Assembly: GCF_003602005.1 (NCBI RefSeq)
Contig: NZ_QZWD01000003.1
Span: 233,727 to 297,726, forward strand
Source: Salinisphaera sp. Q1T1-3
Lineage (GTDB): Bacteria; Pseudomonadota; Gammaproteobacteria; Nevskiales; Salinisphaeraceae
Length of the DNA: 64,000 nt
Direction of reading: 5' to 3'
Part shown: one piece after another, positions 48,492 through 56,696 of the stretch
How positions within the stretch are numbered: position 1 is the first letter of the stretch
How the letters are laid out: the number at the start of each line of letters is the position of its first letter
Made by a program: the position numbers and the translations under genes
Notes under the pieces: generated by a model
Database searches by the model: none
The model's input: only the letters and a program-made list of their open reading frames with translations
Told to the model about the DNA's origin: nothing

Positions 48492-49079
48492 TCAGGCGTA
48501 GGCGATGATCAGGATCGCGCTGGCCCCGGTCGTCGCATCGGCAACATACGTATGGTCGACATCCGCGGCAAAACGCAGATAGTCGCCGACCGCCAGCGTG
48601 ACGGGGGCGTTCTGCGGGCCGGCCGTGAGCCCGCCGGCGGTGACGATCAGATGCTCGCTCGTCCCGGGTGGGTGGGGGCGTGCGTCGTGCCGCGCGGCCG
48701 GTGCGATATCCAGATGATAGAGACTCTGCTGCCGTGTCGATTGCAGACGGGCCATCAGGCGCGCGCGATAATCGGCGTTCTCGCCCTGCGTGGTCGTGCC
48801 CTGGTTGGCGCGCACCACCTGCACAGGCGGTTCTTCGCCGGTCAGCAGGTCCGCGAACGGCACGCCGAGTGCGGCGGCGAGCGCCCAGAGCGTTTCGATG
48901 CCGGGATTGCCGTTGCCCTGTTCGAGCTGGGTGAGCGTGGATTTGGCCATACCGGCCCGGCGTGCCAGTGCGGAGGCGGACCAGCCGCGTTCGGCCCGAA
49001 GCGCGATGAGGCGAGCCGCGATGGCATCGACGAGCGCGCTCGCGTTCTCGGTCGGCGCGGTCCGGGGTGAAATCGACAC
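48492..49079 (-). CDS. XRE-family regulator with cupin domain
   Basis: This 195-residue transcription factor has an N-terminal HTH_3 domain (about 18-75, LRAERGWSASALARRAGMAKSTLTQLEQGNGNPGIETL) and a C-terminal cupin (about 110-190, with HPPGTSEHLIVTAGGLTAG). Such proteins usually sense a small amino acid or amine. It is divergent from azlC with 69 bp between start codons, and an inverted repeat lies there, so it probably controls azlCD and itself. GTG start. Confidence 0.88.
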   Translation of the reverse strand: MSISPRTAPTENASALVDAIAARLIALRAERGWSASALARRAGMAKSTLTQLEQGNGNPGIETLWALAAALGVPFADLLTGEEPPVQVVRANQGTTTQGENADYRARLMARLQSTRQQSLYHLDIAPAARHDARPHPPGTSEHLIVTAGGLTAGPQNAPVTLAVGDYLRFAADVDHTYVADATTGASAILIIAYA

Positions 49080-49128
49080 GAAAACCTCTCGGCAAACACG
49101 AGACGACAGCGTACACTCGCCGCCTCAG

Positions 49129-49150
49129 ATCGTTTTTTAAATCGAACGAT
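49129..49150. promoter_or_regulatory. Inverted repeat at the azlC start, candidate operator
   Basis: ATCGTT (49129-49134) and AACGAT (49145-49150) are perfect inverted arms spaced 10 bp in an unusually AT-rich patch covering the azlC start codon. A regulator bound here would block azlC expression. Confidence 0.4.
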
Positions 49151-49850
49151 GTGTTCAAATAATAATACGGCTATCGGCCGCATCGTACAGCGTGAAGTCT
49201 GGCCTGTTTGCGCGGCTTATGCACTGGTTGGTGCGTCCTTCGGCGCGATCGCAGCCACCGCCGGCATGCCGTGGTGGGTCGCACCGCTCATGTCGCTGAC
49301 GGTCTTTGCCGGCAGTGCCCAATTCGCCGCGCTCGGGATCGTACTCGCCGGGGGCGGACTGGTCGCGGCCCTGGTCGGGGCACTGGTGATCAACGCACGG
49401 CTCATGGCCTACGGCTTCCAGGCACGGGATGCCCTCGGCCGCTCGCGCGGTGCCCGTCTGGCGACCGCGCACCTGATCACCGACGTCAATACCGCGCTCA
49501 TTCTGCGCGAGCACGATTCCCATCGTCGCCATCGCCTGTTTCGCCAGGCCGGGCTCTGGATCTTCGCGGTATGGAATCTGTCGGTGGTGGCCGGGCTCTT
49601 GCTGGGCGATCGCATCACCGATACCGCAGCACTCGGTCTGGATGCCGTGCTGCCGGCCATTCTGTTTGCCCTGGCACGACCGCATCTCGGTGCGCCCGCG
49701 GTACGGCGCTGTGCACTGACCGGTGCCGTGCTGGCAATCGCGAGCGCCCCGTTCGTGCCGCCCGGCGTGCCGGTACTGATTGCGCTTGTCGCCTGTTTGC
49801 TCGAAGCCGGTCCATCACGCCGGTTTCGGCGGCCGGGGGCACGGTCATGA
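49149..49850 (+). CDS. azlC: AzlC-family branched-chain amino acid exporter, large subunit
   Basis: AzlC with AzlD forms an exporter for branched-chain and related amino acids in the inner membrane. The 233-residue protein has about seven helices and the family pattern ALVGASFGAIAATAGMPWWVAPLMSLTVFAGSAQFAALG near the start, followed by NARLMAYGFQARD and HLITDVNTALILRE. The ATG at 49149 is the only reasonable start but has no Shine-Dalgarno, and its first codons (MCSNNNT) are AT-rich, so translation may be leaderless or the true start unusual. azlD overlaps its stop. Confidence 0.88.
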   Translation: MCSNNNTAIGRIVQREVWPVCAAYALVGASFGAIAATAGMPWWVAPLMSLTVFAGSAQFAALGIVLAGGGLVAALVGALVINARLMAYGFQARDALGRSRGARLATAHLITDVNTALILREHDSHRRHRLFRQAGLWIFAVWNLSVVAGLLLGDRITDTAALGLDAVLPAILFALARPHLGAPAVRRCALTGAVLAIASAPFVPPGVPVLIALVACLLEAGPSRRFRRPGARS

Positions 49851-50170
49851 TGTTCTGGTTACTACTCGTGGCAGGCCTGGCCGGCGGGACCTATGCCCTG
49901 CGGCTCGTCGGCCCGACGGTCGGTGCGCGCTGGCAGCCGGGCCCGACCGTCACGCGTCTGCTGGAGGTCGCCCCGGTCGTGCTGCTGATCGCGCTGGCGG
50001 CGACTGCCACGGTGGCCGGAGAGTCGGCGGATGACGGCGGGCTCAATCCGGCGCGCCTCGCCGGGGTCGCCGTGGGGGCGGGGCTGGCCTGGTGGCGCGC
50101 GCCCATGCTCGCCGTTGTACTCGGGGCAGCGCTGATCACCGCGGGTCTGCGTGCGATCGGGCTGGCCTGA
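49847..50170 (+). CDS. azlD: AzlD-family exporter, small subunit
   Basis: This 107-residue membrane protein with four helices is the partner of AzlC. It starts MMFWLLLVAGLAGGTYALRLVGP and contains EVAPVVLLIALAATATV, as in the AzlD/HI1737 family. The ATG overlaps the azlC TGA (ATGATG), so the pair is translationally coupled; either of the two adjacent ATG codons may be used. Confidence 0.88.
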   Translation: MMFWLLLVAGLAGGTYALRLVGPTVGARWQPGPTVTRLLEVAPVVLLIALAATATVAGESADDGGLNPARLAGVAVGAGLAWWRAPMLAVVLGAALITAGLRAIGLA

Positions 50171-50578
50171 CGGCCCTGACGCGGCGGGTTCGTGGGCGCC
50201 CGAACGGAGCCGGCCATGCCATGTCCCCGTGCGGGGGATCAAGACGATTTCGTACGGCCTGGCGTTGCGCGTTCGCGGGTCGTGATCGCCGGTTCGAACG
50301 GCCCGAGGTCTCATCAATTTGTCGATTATGCCGCTTTGCAGATCGGGCACGACGTGTGATCGGTCGATGCGATCAACGCCAGTCTCCACGGCCTGTTCGC
50401 ATGAGACACCGGGTGTTCGGATAACGCCTGTATTGGCGCGGCGTTATCGGCGCGACGTTGAGACGGGCACCCGGTTCGTGCTTTCTATGAGCCGACGGCG
50501 GGCACAAGACCCGCGGAGGAGCACAACAAGGCGCGACGACCGGACCGACGGTCGTGCGCTGCACAAGGAATTGTCTGC
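50171..50578. other. 408-bp leader region before the lactate/glycolate permease gene
   Basis: I see no gene here. An imperfect stem-loop (GCGCGACGACCG with CGGTCGTGCGC, about 50531-50559) sits immediately before the ribosome site AAGGA and the permease ATG, and could influence its translation. A recognisable promoter was not found. Confidence 0.45.
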
Positions 50579-52276
50579 ATGACTTCGACCTGGATGTCGT
50601 TGATGGCGTTCACGCCGTTGGCGCTTGCCGCCATTCTGCTGATCGGCTTTCGGCTGGCCGCCCGCATCGCGATGCCGATCGTGTACATCTATACCGTCGT
50701 GATCGCGCTTCTGGTCTGGCAGATGCCGGCGATGCGCGTCGTCGCCTCGTCGCTGCAGGGACTGATGCTGACGATCTCGATCCTGTGGATCATCTTCGGC
50801 GCCATTCTGCTGCTCAATACGCTCAAGCACTCGGGCGGCATCGCGGCAATCCGCAACGGCTTTTCCGGTATCAGCGGAGATCGACGCATTCAGGTCGTGA
50901 TCGCGGCCTGGCTGTTTGGCTGCTTCATCGAGGGCGCCTCGGGATTCGGCACAACGGCGGCGGTGGCGTCGCCGCTTCTGGTGGCGCTCGGGTTTCCGGC
51001 GTTGCCTGCGGTCGTGATGGGGCTGATGGTCCAGTCCACGCCGGTATCCTTCGGTGCGGTTGGTACCCCGATCATCGTCGGGGTCACCGGCGGGGTGAAT
51101 CAGAGTGATATCGCAGCACAGCTGGCCGCACAGGGCGCCCAGTGGAGTGACTACCTGCAGCTGGTCACCAGCGAGGTGGCGGTCATTCATGCCATCTGCG
51201 GCGTGACGATGCCGTTCATCCTGGTCACCGTGCTCACGCGTTTCTTCGGTCGCGACAAGAAATGGACACACGGTCTGGCCGTGCTGCCGTTCTGCCTGTT
51301 CGGCGGCCTGGCCTTTGCCGTGCCCTATGCGCTGGCCGGCATCTTTCTGGGCCCGTCGTTCCCCTCAATGATCGGTGCGCTGGTCGGACTGGCGATCGTG
51401 GTCCCGGCCGCCCGTCGCGGGTTTTTGATCCCCAGGGAGACCTGGGAATTTCCGCCCGCCGAATCCTGGCCGAACGAGTGGCTCGGCACGATGGAGATCA
51501 AGTTCGAGGACGTGGCCGGGCGGGCCCCGATGTCGACGTTCATGGGCTGGGTGCCCTACGGGCTGCTCGCGATCCTGCTCGTCGTCTCGCGCATGGTGCC
51601 GCCGGTCAAGGAAGCGCTGCAGTCGGTGGCGATCTCGTGGTCCAACATTCTGGGCGAGCAGGGCATATCCGGCTCGATCGAGCCGTTGTATCTGCCGGGC
51701 GGCATCATCGTGTTGGCCGTGATCCTCACGTTCTTCATCCATCGCATGCGTACACGGGCGGCGATCACGGCCTTCTCCGAATCGACGCAGACGATGCTCG
51801 GCGCCGGTTTCGTGCTGGTGTTCACCGTGCCGATGGTGCGCGTGCTGATCAATTCCGGCATCAACGGCGCCGATCTGGTCTCCATGCCGGTGGCGATGGC
51901 ACAACTCGTGGCCAACGGGGTGGGCGATGTCTATCCGTTGTTCGCGCCGTCGGTCGGCGCGCTCGGTGCCTTCATCGCCGGCTCGAACACGGTCTCGAAC
52001 CTGATGCTGGCCGAATTCCAGTACAACATCGCCGATGTACTCGGTGTCTCGACCGCGCTCATGGTGTCGTTGCAGGCCGTGGGGGCGGCCGCCGGCAACA
52101 TGATCGCCATTCACAACGTGGTGGCGGCTTCGGCGACCGTGGGCCTGCTCGGCCGCGAGGGCACCACGTTGCGCAAGACCATTCTGCCGACGTTCTACTA
52201 TTGCCTGCTGACCGGCATCATCGGCCTGATCGGCTTCTATGTGCTGGGATTGTCCGATCCCTTGCTCGGCCGCTGA
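50579..52276 (+). CDS. L-lactate/glycolate permease, LctP family
   Basis: This 565-residue inner-membrane symporter belongs to the lactate permease family (LldP/GlcA), which takes up L-lactate, D-lactate and glycolate with protons. It has about 12-14 helices and the conserved [33 protein letters not shown] and [14 protein letters not shown] motifs. Its length matches GlcA/LldP (about 550-560). A GlcG-like gene follows at 47 bp, as glcG accompanies glcA in E. coli, so glycolate is a reasonable guess, but no glycolate or lactate dehydrogenase gene is nearby. Confidence 0.92.
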   Translation: MTSTWMSLMAFTPLALAAILLIGFRLAARIAMPIVYIYTVVIALLVWQMPAMRVVASSLQGLMLTISILWIIFGAILLLNTLKHSGGIAAIRNGFSGISGDRRIQVVIAAWLFGCFIEGASGFGTTAAVASPLLVALGFPALPAVVMGLMVQSTPVSFGAVGTPIIVGVTGGVNQSDIAAQLAAQGAQWSDYLQLVTSEVAVIHAICGVTMPFILVTVLTRFFGRDKKWTHGLAVLPFCLFGGLAFAVPYALAGIFLGPSFPSMIGALVGLAIVVPAARRGFLIPRETWEFPPAESWPNEWLGTMEIKFEDVAGRAPMSTFMGWVPYGLLAILLVVSRMVPPVKEALQSVAISWSNILGEQGISGSIEPLYLPGGIIVLAVILTFFIHRMRTRAAITAFSESTQTMLGAGFVLVFTVPMVRVLINSGINGADLVSMPVAMAQLVANGVGDVYPLFAPSVGALGAFIAGSNTVSNLMLAEFQYNIADVLGVSTALMVSLQAVGAAAGNMIAIHNVVAASATVGLLGREGTTLRKTILPTFYYCLLTGIIGLIGFYVLGLSDPLLGR

Positions 52277-52323
52277 ATCAGGCCGGGTTATCTTCGACGT
52301 TTCATTCGCTGTCTGGATTGTTC

Positions 52324-52734
52324 ATGAAAACCAAATCCGTGCTGTCTCTCGATGACGTGAACCGCGCTCTCGACGCCGCGCAGGCCGAAGCCGAAACCCA
52401 GGGGTGGGCGGTGGCCATCGCGGTGGTCGACGACGGCGGGCATCCGCTGGCGCTGCGCCGCCTTGACGATTGCGCGCCGATGGGCAGCTATATCGCCACC
52501 GAAAAGGCCCGTTCGGCGGCGCTGGGTCGCAAGGAAACCCAGGTCTTCGAGGAAATGATCAACGGCGGGCGACAGGCGTTTCTGTCGGCGCCGGTGCTGC
52601 AGGGCACGATGACCGGCGGGGTACCGATCATCGTGGACGGGCAGATCGTCGGCGCGGTCGGCGTCTCCGGCGTCAAGCCGGATCAGGACGCCCAGACCGC
52701 CAAGGCCGGCGTGGGCGCGATCCAGCCGGCGTAA
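52324..52734 (+). CDS. GlcG/HbpS-family haem-degrading domain protein
   Basis: This 136-residue protein is a single GlcG/HbpS domain: LSLDDVNRALDAAQAEAETQGWAVAIAVVDDGGHPLALRRLD, then TEKARSAALGRKETQVFEEM and the C-terminal GGVPIIVDGQIVGAVGVSGV. Relatives bind or degrade haem or accompany glycolate and alcohol oxidation, with no settled role. There is no signal peptide. It follows the permease at 47 bp and converges with the sulfotransferase gene. Confidence 0.88.
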   Translation: MKTKSVLSLDDVNRALDAAQAEAETQGWAVAIAVVDDGGHPLALRRLDDCAPMGSYIATEKARSAALGRKETQVFEEMINGGRQAFLSAPVLQGTMTGGVPIIVDGQIVGAVGVSGVKPDQDAQTAKAGVGAIQPA

Positions 52735-52743
52735 CGACCGGTC

Positions 52744-53946
52744 TTACGAGGCGCGTAGCGGATCCGGCTCGCCGAGGCGAGCCGGATCATAGCCGAACCG
52801 GGCCGCGGTCGGCCCGGTGATCTCGCGGATCTGGCCGAGTTCTTCCGGCGTGAACGCCGGCTCGTAGTAGGCGGGCGCGTTGAGCGAGGCGGCCTGCTCG
52901 GCCAGGCGTGCGTCGTCGATGGCCAGATCGCAGTGGGCGTAGAGACGCTGCAAAAGCGACGCCGAGTCGGCGCACAGTGCTTCGTACTGCACCACCAGCG
53001 CCGCCTCGTTGACCGCGGCATCGCCGGCGAGTTCGTCGGCGAGCGCGTCGTACATGAGCGCCCAGTAGCGCGACCAGCCCTCGATCTCCCGGCCGTCGGC
53101 CCACAGGGCCTCGATCTGCTCGACGCGCGCCTCATCCCCGGGATTGATGGGCCGTCGATCGAGACCGAATTCGAAATGGCCGACACGTCGCAGATGATCG
53201 AGTGCTCTCGGGTGCGCCTTCTCACCGGCCTCGAACAGACGCTGCTGCTTGATGAGCGAGGCGATGTGCCAGACCGGGTCGCGTACGGCGAGCACGAAAC
53301 GCGCATCGGCGTAGAGACTCTGTAGATAGGGCAGGCGCATGAGGTTGTAGTTGCCCTTGGCCACGTAGCGCGTGCCGTCGCGTATGGCGAGCAACTTGCG
53401 GATGTGATCGTCGTAGAATTGCGCGAATGGCGCGTTTTCGGTATCTCGGCCGAGCCGGTTGGTCTGCCTCGGGTCGTGCAGATGGGAGAAGAAAGCCATC
53501 CAGAGCACTTCTTCGAAGGCTTCCGGACTCTGCGAGGTCACCCGGATACCATCACCGTGGGCCCGTTCGGCGGCGGCCTCGTCGTCGCGTGCGGCACGGG
53601 CGAGCCAGCGATCCCAAAGCCAGGGCGTGAACACCGGCGGGAAATCGCGATAACGATGGCTGGCCACGGCCGTGTGCCCGGCCAGCAGTTCGAGCAGCAT
53701 GGTCGTGCCCGAGCGTGCGACGCCGGAAATATAGATCGGCGCCACGACCTGTCGGTCTTCGATCGCTTCGGCGGCGATACGGGTATCGAAATTGCCCAGA
53801 CGGATGGCGCCACGGGGATGGCGTTCCTGCCATCCTGCCACGCGATGCATCCAGCCCGGCACGGCGAAGCTGGCCACGGCCGCTTCGCTGGGTGCCGAGC
53901 GGGCCGTCCGGGGCGTGTTCTGGTGATCGTCGTTGTGATCGCTCAT
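52744..53946 (-). CDS. PAPS-dependent sulfotransferase family protein
   Basis: This 400-residue protein would transfer sulfate from PAPS to a hydroxyl or amine acceptor. The N-terminal 5'-phosphosulfate loop is ISGVARSGTTMLLELLAGH (from about residue 73), and the 3'-phosphate site is likely RFVLAVRDPVWHIASLIKQ in the middle. The acceptor is unknown; lipids, glycans and sugars are all possible for the family. The ATG at 53946 is chosen because it overlaps the upstream TGA (ATGA); an ATG five codons earlier is possible. It is the last of a three-gene unit with two membrane proteins of unknown function. Confidence 0.85.
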   Translation of the reverse strand: MSDHNDDHQNTPRTARSAPSEAAVASFAVPGWMHRVAGWQERHPRGAIRLGNFDTRIAAEAIEDRQVVAPIYISGVARSGTTMLLELLAGHTAVASHRYRDFPPVFTPWLWDRWLARAARDDEAAAERAHGDGIRVTSQSPEAFEEVLWMAFFSHLHDPRQTNRLGRDTENAPFAQFYDDHIRKLLAIRDGTRYVAKGNYNLMRLPYLQSLYADARFVLAVRDPVWHIASLIKQQRLFEAGEKAHPRALDHLRRVGHFEFGLDRRPINPGDEARVEQIEALWADGREIEGWSRYWALMYDALADELAGDAAVNEAALVVQYEALCADSASLLQRLYAHCDLAIDDARLAEQAASLNAPAYYEPAFTPEELGQIREITGPTAARFGYDPARLGEPDPLRAS

Positions 53947-54677
53947 TCGATTTTCGCCCATCGGAACATCCCCAGCGAGATGATGAACATCACCGGGATG
54001 AAGATACTGAACCAGCCGCGCATCCAGGCCGGCCCGAAATGGATGAACTCGCGCGTCGGCAATTCGATCGTCACGGCCTCGACCGGCGCGTCCGCGGGCA
54101 GATACCCGAGCGGGTTGCCGACCAGCCAGTTCCAGGCCGAGGACTTGGCTACGATATTGACCGGGGCCGTCATCGCGTAGTGCTGTGCCTGCGATCCGTA
54201 GCGCACATCGAGCTGCGCCGGCCGGTCGGCGCCGTTGGCCGCCTGCCAGGTTGTCTGCATGTCGCTGCCGCTCTCGGGCACGGTGCGGACAGCCGGTGCC
54301 GGGTCACCCGGTGCGGGCAGGGTGTGGCCGAACTGATTGTCGGCCCAGACCAGAAAACACAGCAACGGGAGGATGGCGATGAACGTGCCCGGCACCACGA
54401 GCCCGATATGGCGGAACGCGGTGACGAACTGGTTCTTGATCAGCGGGCCGGCATCGGCGAATTCACCGTCGAAGCGGTTGAGGGTGCGACGAGCCTCGCG
54501 GGCCTCGCGCTTGGCCTCGCCGATGCGTGCCTGGGGCGAAAGTATCTTGTAGAGAAGCATGGTGGCCACGGCGAGCCCGGCCGCCCACAGCGCGAGGCGC
54601 AGGCTGGCCGGGAGGACGGTCGCGAACAGACCGTCGATCGCGCCGAAGACCGGCGAGAGCAGATTGAACAGACCCAT
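53943..54677 (-). CDS. Membrane protein of unknown function, Oxa1/DUF106-like layout
   Basis: I cannot name this 244-residue protein. It has an N-terminal hydrophobic helix (about 22-45), a charged helical hairpin (SPQARIGEAKREAREARRTL, about 47-75), two close hydrophobic segments at about 92-112, a soluble periplasm-like section (about 115-205, Pro/Ala-rich with beta pattern) and a final helix (FSIFIPVMFIISLGMFRWA). A helix, charged coiled coil and helix arrangement recalls the Oxa1/EMC3/DUF106 insertase-like superfamily, an inference from layout only. It is coupled to the sulfotransferase by a 4-bp overlap and lies 14 bp after the small YVGPGAG gene. Confidence 0.7.
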   Translation of the reverse strand: MGLFNLLSPVFGAIDGLFATVLPASLRLALWAAGLAVATMLLYKILSPQARIGEAKREAREARRTLNRFDGEFADAGPLIKNQFVTAFRHIGLVVPGTFIAILPLLCFLVWADNQFGHTLPAPGDPAPAVRTVPESGSDMQTTWQAANGADRPAQLDVRYGSQAQHYAMTAPVNIVAKSSAWNWLVGNPLGYLPADAPVEAVTIELPTREFIHFGPAWMRGWFSIFIPVMFIISLGMFRWAKIE

Positions 54678-54691
54678 ATCGCGGTCTCCGC

Positions 54692-55024
54692 TCAGCGCGG
54701 CGACTGTTCGTCATCGGCTCGGGCGGTTGACGGTTCCGATGGGTTCGGCGTCCCTGTTGCGCTGTCGTGCGTCTCGCTCGTCGCGGTCGATTCATGCGCC
54801 CGATTGCGCTCGGCGCGGCGTCGACGCATCCGGCGCAACGGCCAGAGGATCACGAACAACAAGGCGGCACCGACGGCACAGAGCAGGCCCCACAGGGCGC
54901 TGAGAAGACTCAGACCGGCGCCGGGGCCGACATAGGCCTGGGCGGCCAGCGGCGTGCCGACGACGGCGACGAGCAAGAACAGGCGCAGGGCCGGATGACG
55001 CAGAATGGATGGTTGCTGTGACAT
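54692..55024 (-). CDS. Small membrane protein with YVGPGAG motif
   Basis: This 110-residue protein has a signal-like first helix (LRLFLLVAVVGTPLAAQA), immediately followed by YVGPGAGLSLL, a second helix (ALWGLLCAVGAALLFVILWPL) and a basic then acidic, Ser/Thr-rich tail of about 45 residues. The YVGPGAG start of the mature chain recurs in small membrane proteins of several gram-negative bacteria, often near phosphodiesterase-like or glycan genes; its role is not known to me. A strong AGGAGG site lies 7 nt before the ATG at 55024. It heads the unit leading to the sulfotransferase. Confidence 0.78.
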   Translation of the reverse strand: MSQQPSILRHPALRLFLLVAVVGTPLAAQAYVGPGAGLSLLSALWGLLCAVGAALLFVILWPLRRMRRRRAERNRAHESTATSETHDSATGTPNPSEPSTARADDEQSPR

Positions 55025-55421
55025 GACAAAGCCTCCTAGGAATTCCCCTCGCTCGAGAATGGATGGCCGGCCCGACCGCGGGTCGGGCTCGGCCGCTAAT
55101 ATGCCGGCGATGGCCGTCGCGGTCGGTAACGCATGGCGTGGTCCGCCAACGAAACGGCCGGGCCGTTTCGATGCGACGACGCCGCGAACGCGGCGGCTCG
55201 GGCTGTCTCGGGCGTGGGGCAGACACGAGACAATCACCGGCGCCTGGCGGCGCGGGCGATGCGAATTCGTGTCGGGCGTTTACACCGTCGCGGTTGTTCA
55301 AATCCGGTAACTCGAGACAGGCCGGATGCCTACGTTAGCCGCAGTGCCTGAACCGCCGATGAGCCATCAGCCCGTCTCGATGCCGCCCGGCCGGCGGCCG
55401 GCCGTGGCAACAGGAGCGGGC
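55025..55421. other. 397-bp region between the YVGPGAG gene and the second ABC1 gene
   Basis: There is no credible gene. CGAAACGGC and GCCGTTTCG (55150-55170, 3-nt loop) form a perfect 9-bp stem that may end the ABC1/SDR transcript arriving from the right, although no T-run follows on the minus strand. The promoter for the leftward three-gene unit must lie between this hairpin and 55024; I could not pick one out. Confidence 0.5.
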
Positions 55422-56696
55422 TCAGGGGCCGTACTCGCCGGCCACGATCCGTTCCAGGCCGTCGTAGAGATCGGCCTCGGCATGCAGGCTGCGCAGGATC
55501 CAGTACAGCCCGGAGAGCGTGCGCAGCACGAAGACCATGTCGGGCGCGGCCCGGAAATAGCGCCAATACTTCATCGAACGCGAGATTTCCTCGCGAATCG
55601 ACGTGATCAGTTCATCGCGCTCGAATACATAGGGACGATGATCGCGCAGCGGCACGATCGCGGATGCGGCATGGCGGGCGTAGATACCGGCATAGACCTC
55701 GGCATCCTCGGCCCAGCGGCCCTGCGGTACCGCGCCCAGGGCTTCCATGTGTTGATGAACGCCGTGCCAGTCCTCCACGAAGGCCGACTGGAGCAGACCA
55801 CGCATCGCGATCCGGGTGTCCTCATCGAGATATTTCACGCAGCCGAAGTCGTAGAGTGCGATCGTGCCGCGCTCGGTCACGCCGAAGTTGCCGGGGTGCG
55901 GGTCGGCGTGCAGCGCCCCGATCTCGAAGATCTGACGGTTGATCGCCTCGACGATATCGCGGCCGCGCTCCGGATCGGCGGTCGAGATCGGGGCCGAGTC
56001 GAGGCGGGTGGTCACGAAGATCGCCTCGTTGCACAACGGCCGGATGGCCTCGGGCAGTTCAAAACCTTCGAGATCGAGTTGGCGCAGCGTCGTCAGATTG
56101 GCGAGCTCGCGTCGGTAATCGGTTTCCTCGACGAATCGCTCACGCAGTTCGCCGAGTACGGCATCCAGGTCGCGCCCGCCGATCGGCAGCATGCGCGACC
56201 ATTTCAAAAGACGAGACAGATTCGCCACATCGGCATCGATGGAGTCGGCAACGCCGGGGTAACGGATCTTGATGACGACATTCGTGCCGTCGGTCAGCCG
56301 GGCGGCGTGTACCTGGCCGATCGAGGCCGCCGCGATGGCGGTCTCGTCGATCTCGGCGACCATCGCGCGTTCCTCGTCGGTCCAGTAGGCATCGAGCACG
56401 CCGGCCAGATCGGCGAAATCCCAGGGTTCGGCATCGCGCTGCAACCGGGCGAGCTGTTCGGTGAGCTGCGGCGGCAGCACGTCTTCGTACTGGGAGGCGA
56501 TCTGGCCGAGTTTCATGGCCGCCCCCTTGAGGCCGCCGAGCGTCTCGTACCAGTCCTGGCCGGTCTTCTGCCAGCTCTTGGCGCGGTCGTAACCCGGCAT
56601 GCTGCGCATCGCGCCACGCGACAGCGTGCGGATGCCGGCGCCGATCAGTCGGCGGCGGCGGGTCTTGTCGGTCTGGTCTGAATTATCGGAGGCCAT
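55422..56696 (-). CDS. ABC1/UbiB-family atypical kinase, second copy
   Basis: This 424-residue protein has all ABC1 motifs: KxGQ in GAAMKLGQIASQYEDVLPP, the alanine-rich loop AAASIGQVHAARL, VVIKIRYPGV, the catalytic LHADPHPGNFGV and LYDFGCVKYLDE. It keeps the full HADPHPGN motif, unlike the 20-kb copy, which reads TDPHFGNY. The ATG at 56696 overlaps the end of the SDR gene by 14 bp, so the two are cotranscribed. The association with an SRPBCC-oxidoreductase mirrors the ABC1 plus DUF2505 (also SRPBCC) pairing at 20-22 kb. Confidence 0.88.
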   Translation of the reverse strand: MASDNSDQTDKTRRRRLIGAGIRTLSRGAMRSMPGYDRAKSWQKTGQDWYETLGGLKGAAMKLGQIASQYEDVLPPQLTEQLARLQRDAEPWDFADLAGVLDAYWTDEERAMVAEIDETAIAAASIGQVHAARLTDGTNVVIKIRYPGVADSIDADVANLSRLLKWSRMLPIGGRDLDAVLGELRERFVEETDYRRELANLTTLRQLDLEGFELPEAIRPLCNEAIFVTTRLDSAPISTADPERGRDIVEAINRQIFEIGALHADPHPGNFGVTERGTIALYDFGCVKYLDEDTRIAMRGLLQSAFVEDWHGVHQHMEALGAVPQGRWAEDAEVYAGIYARHAASAIVPLRDHRPYVFERDELITSIREEISRSMKYWRYFRAAPDMVFVLRTLSGLYWILRSLHAEADLYDGLERIVAGEYGP

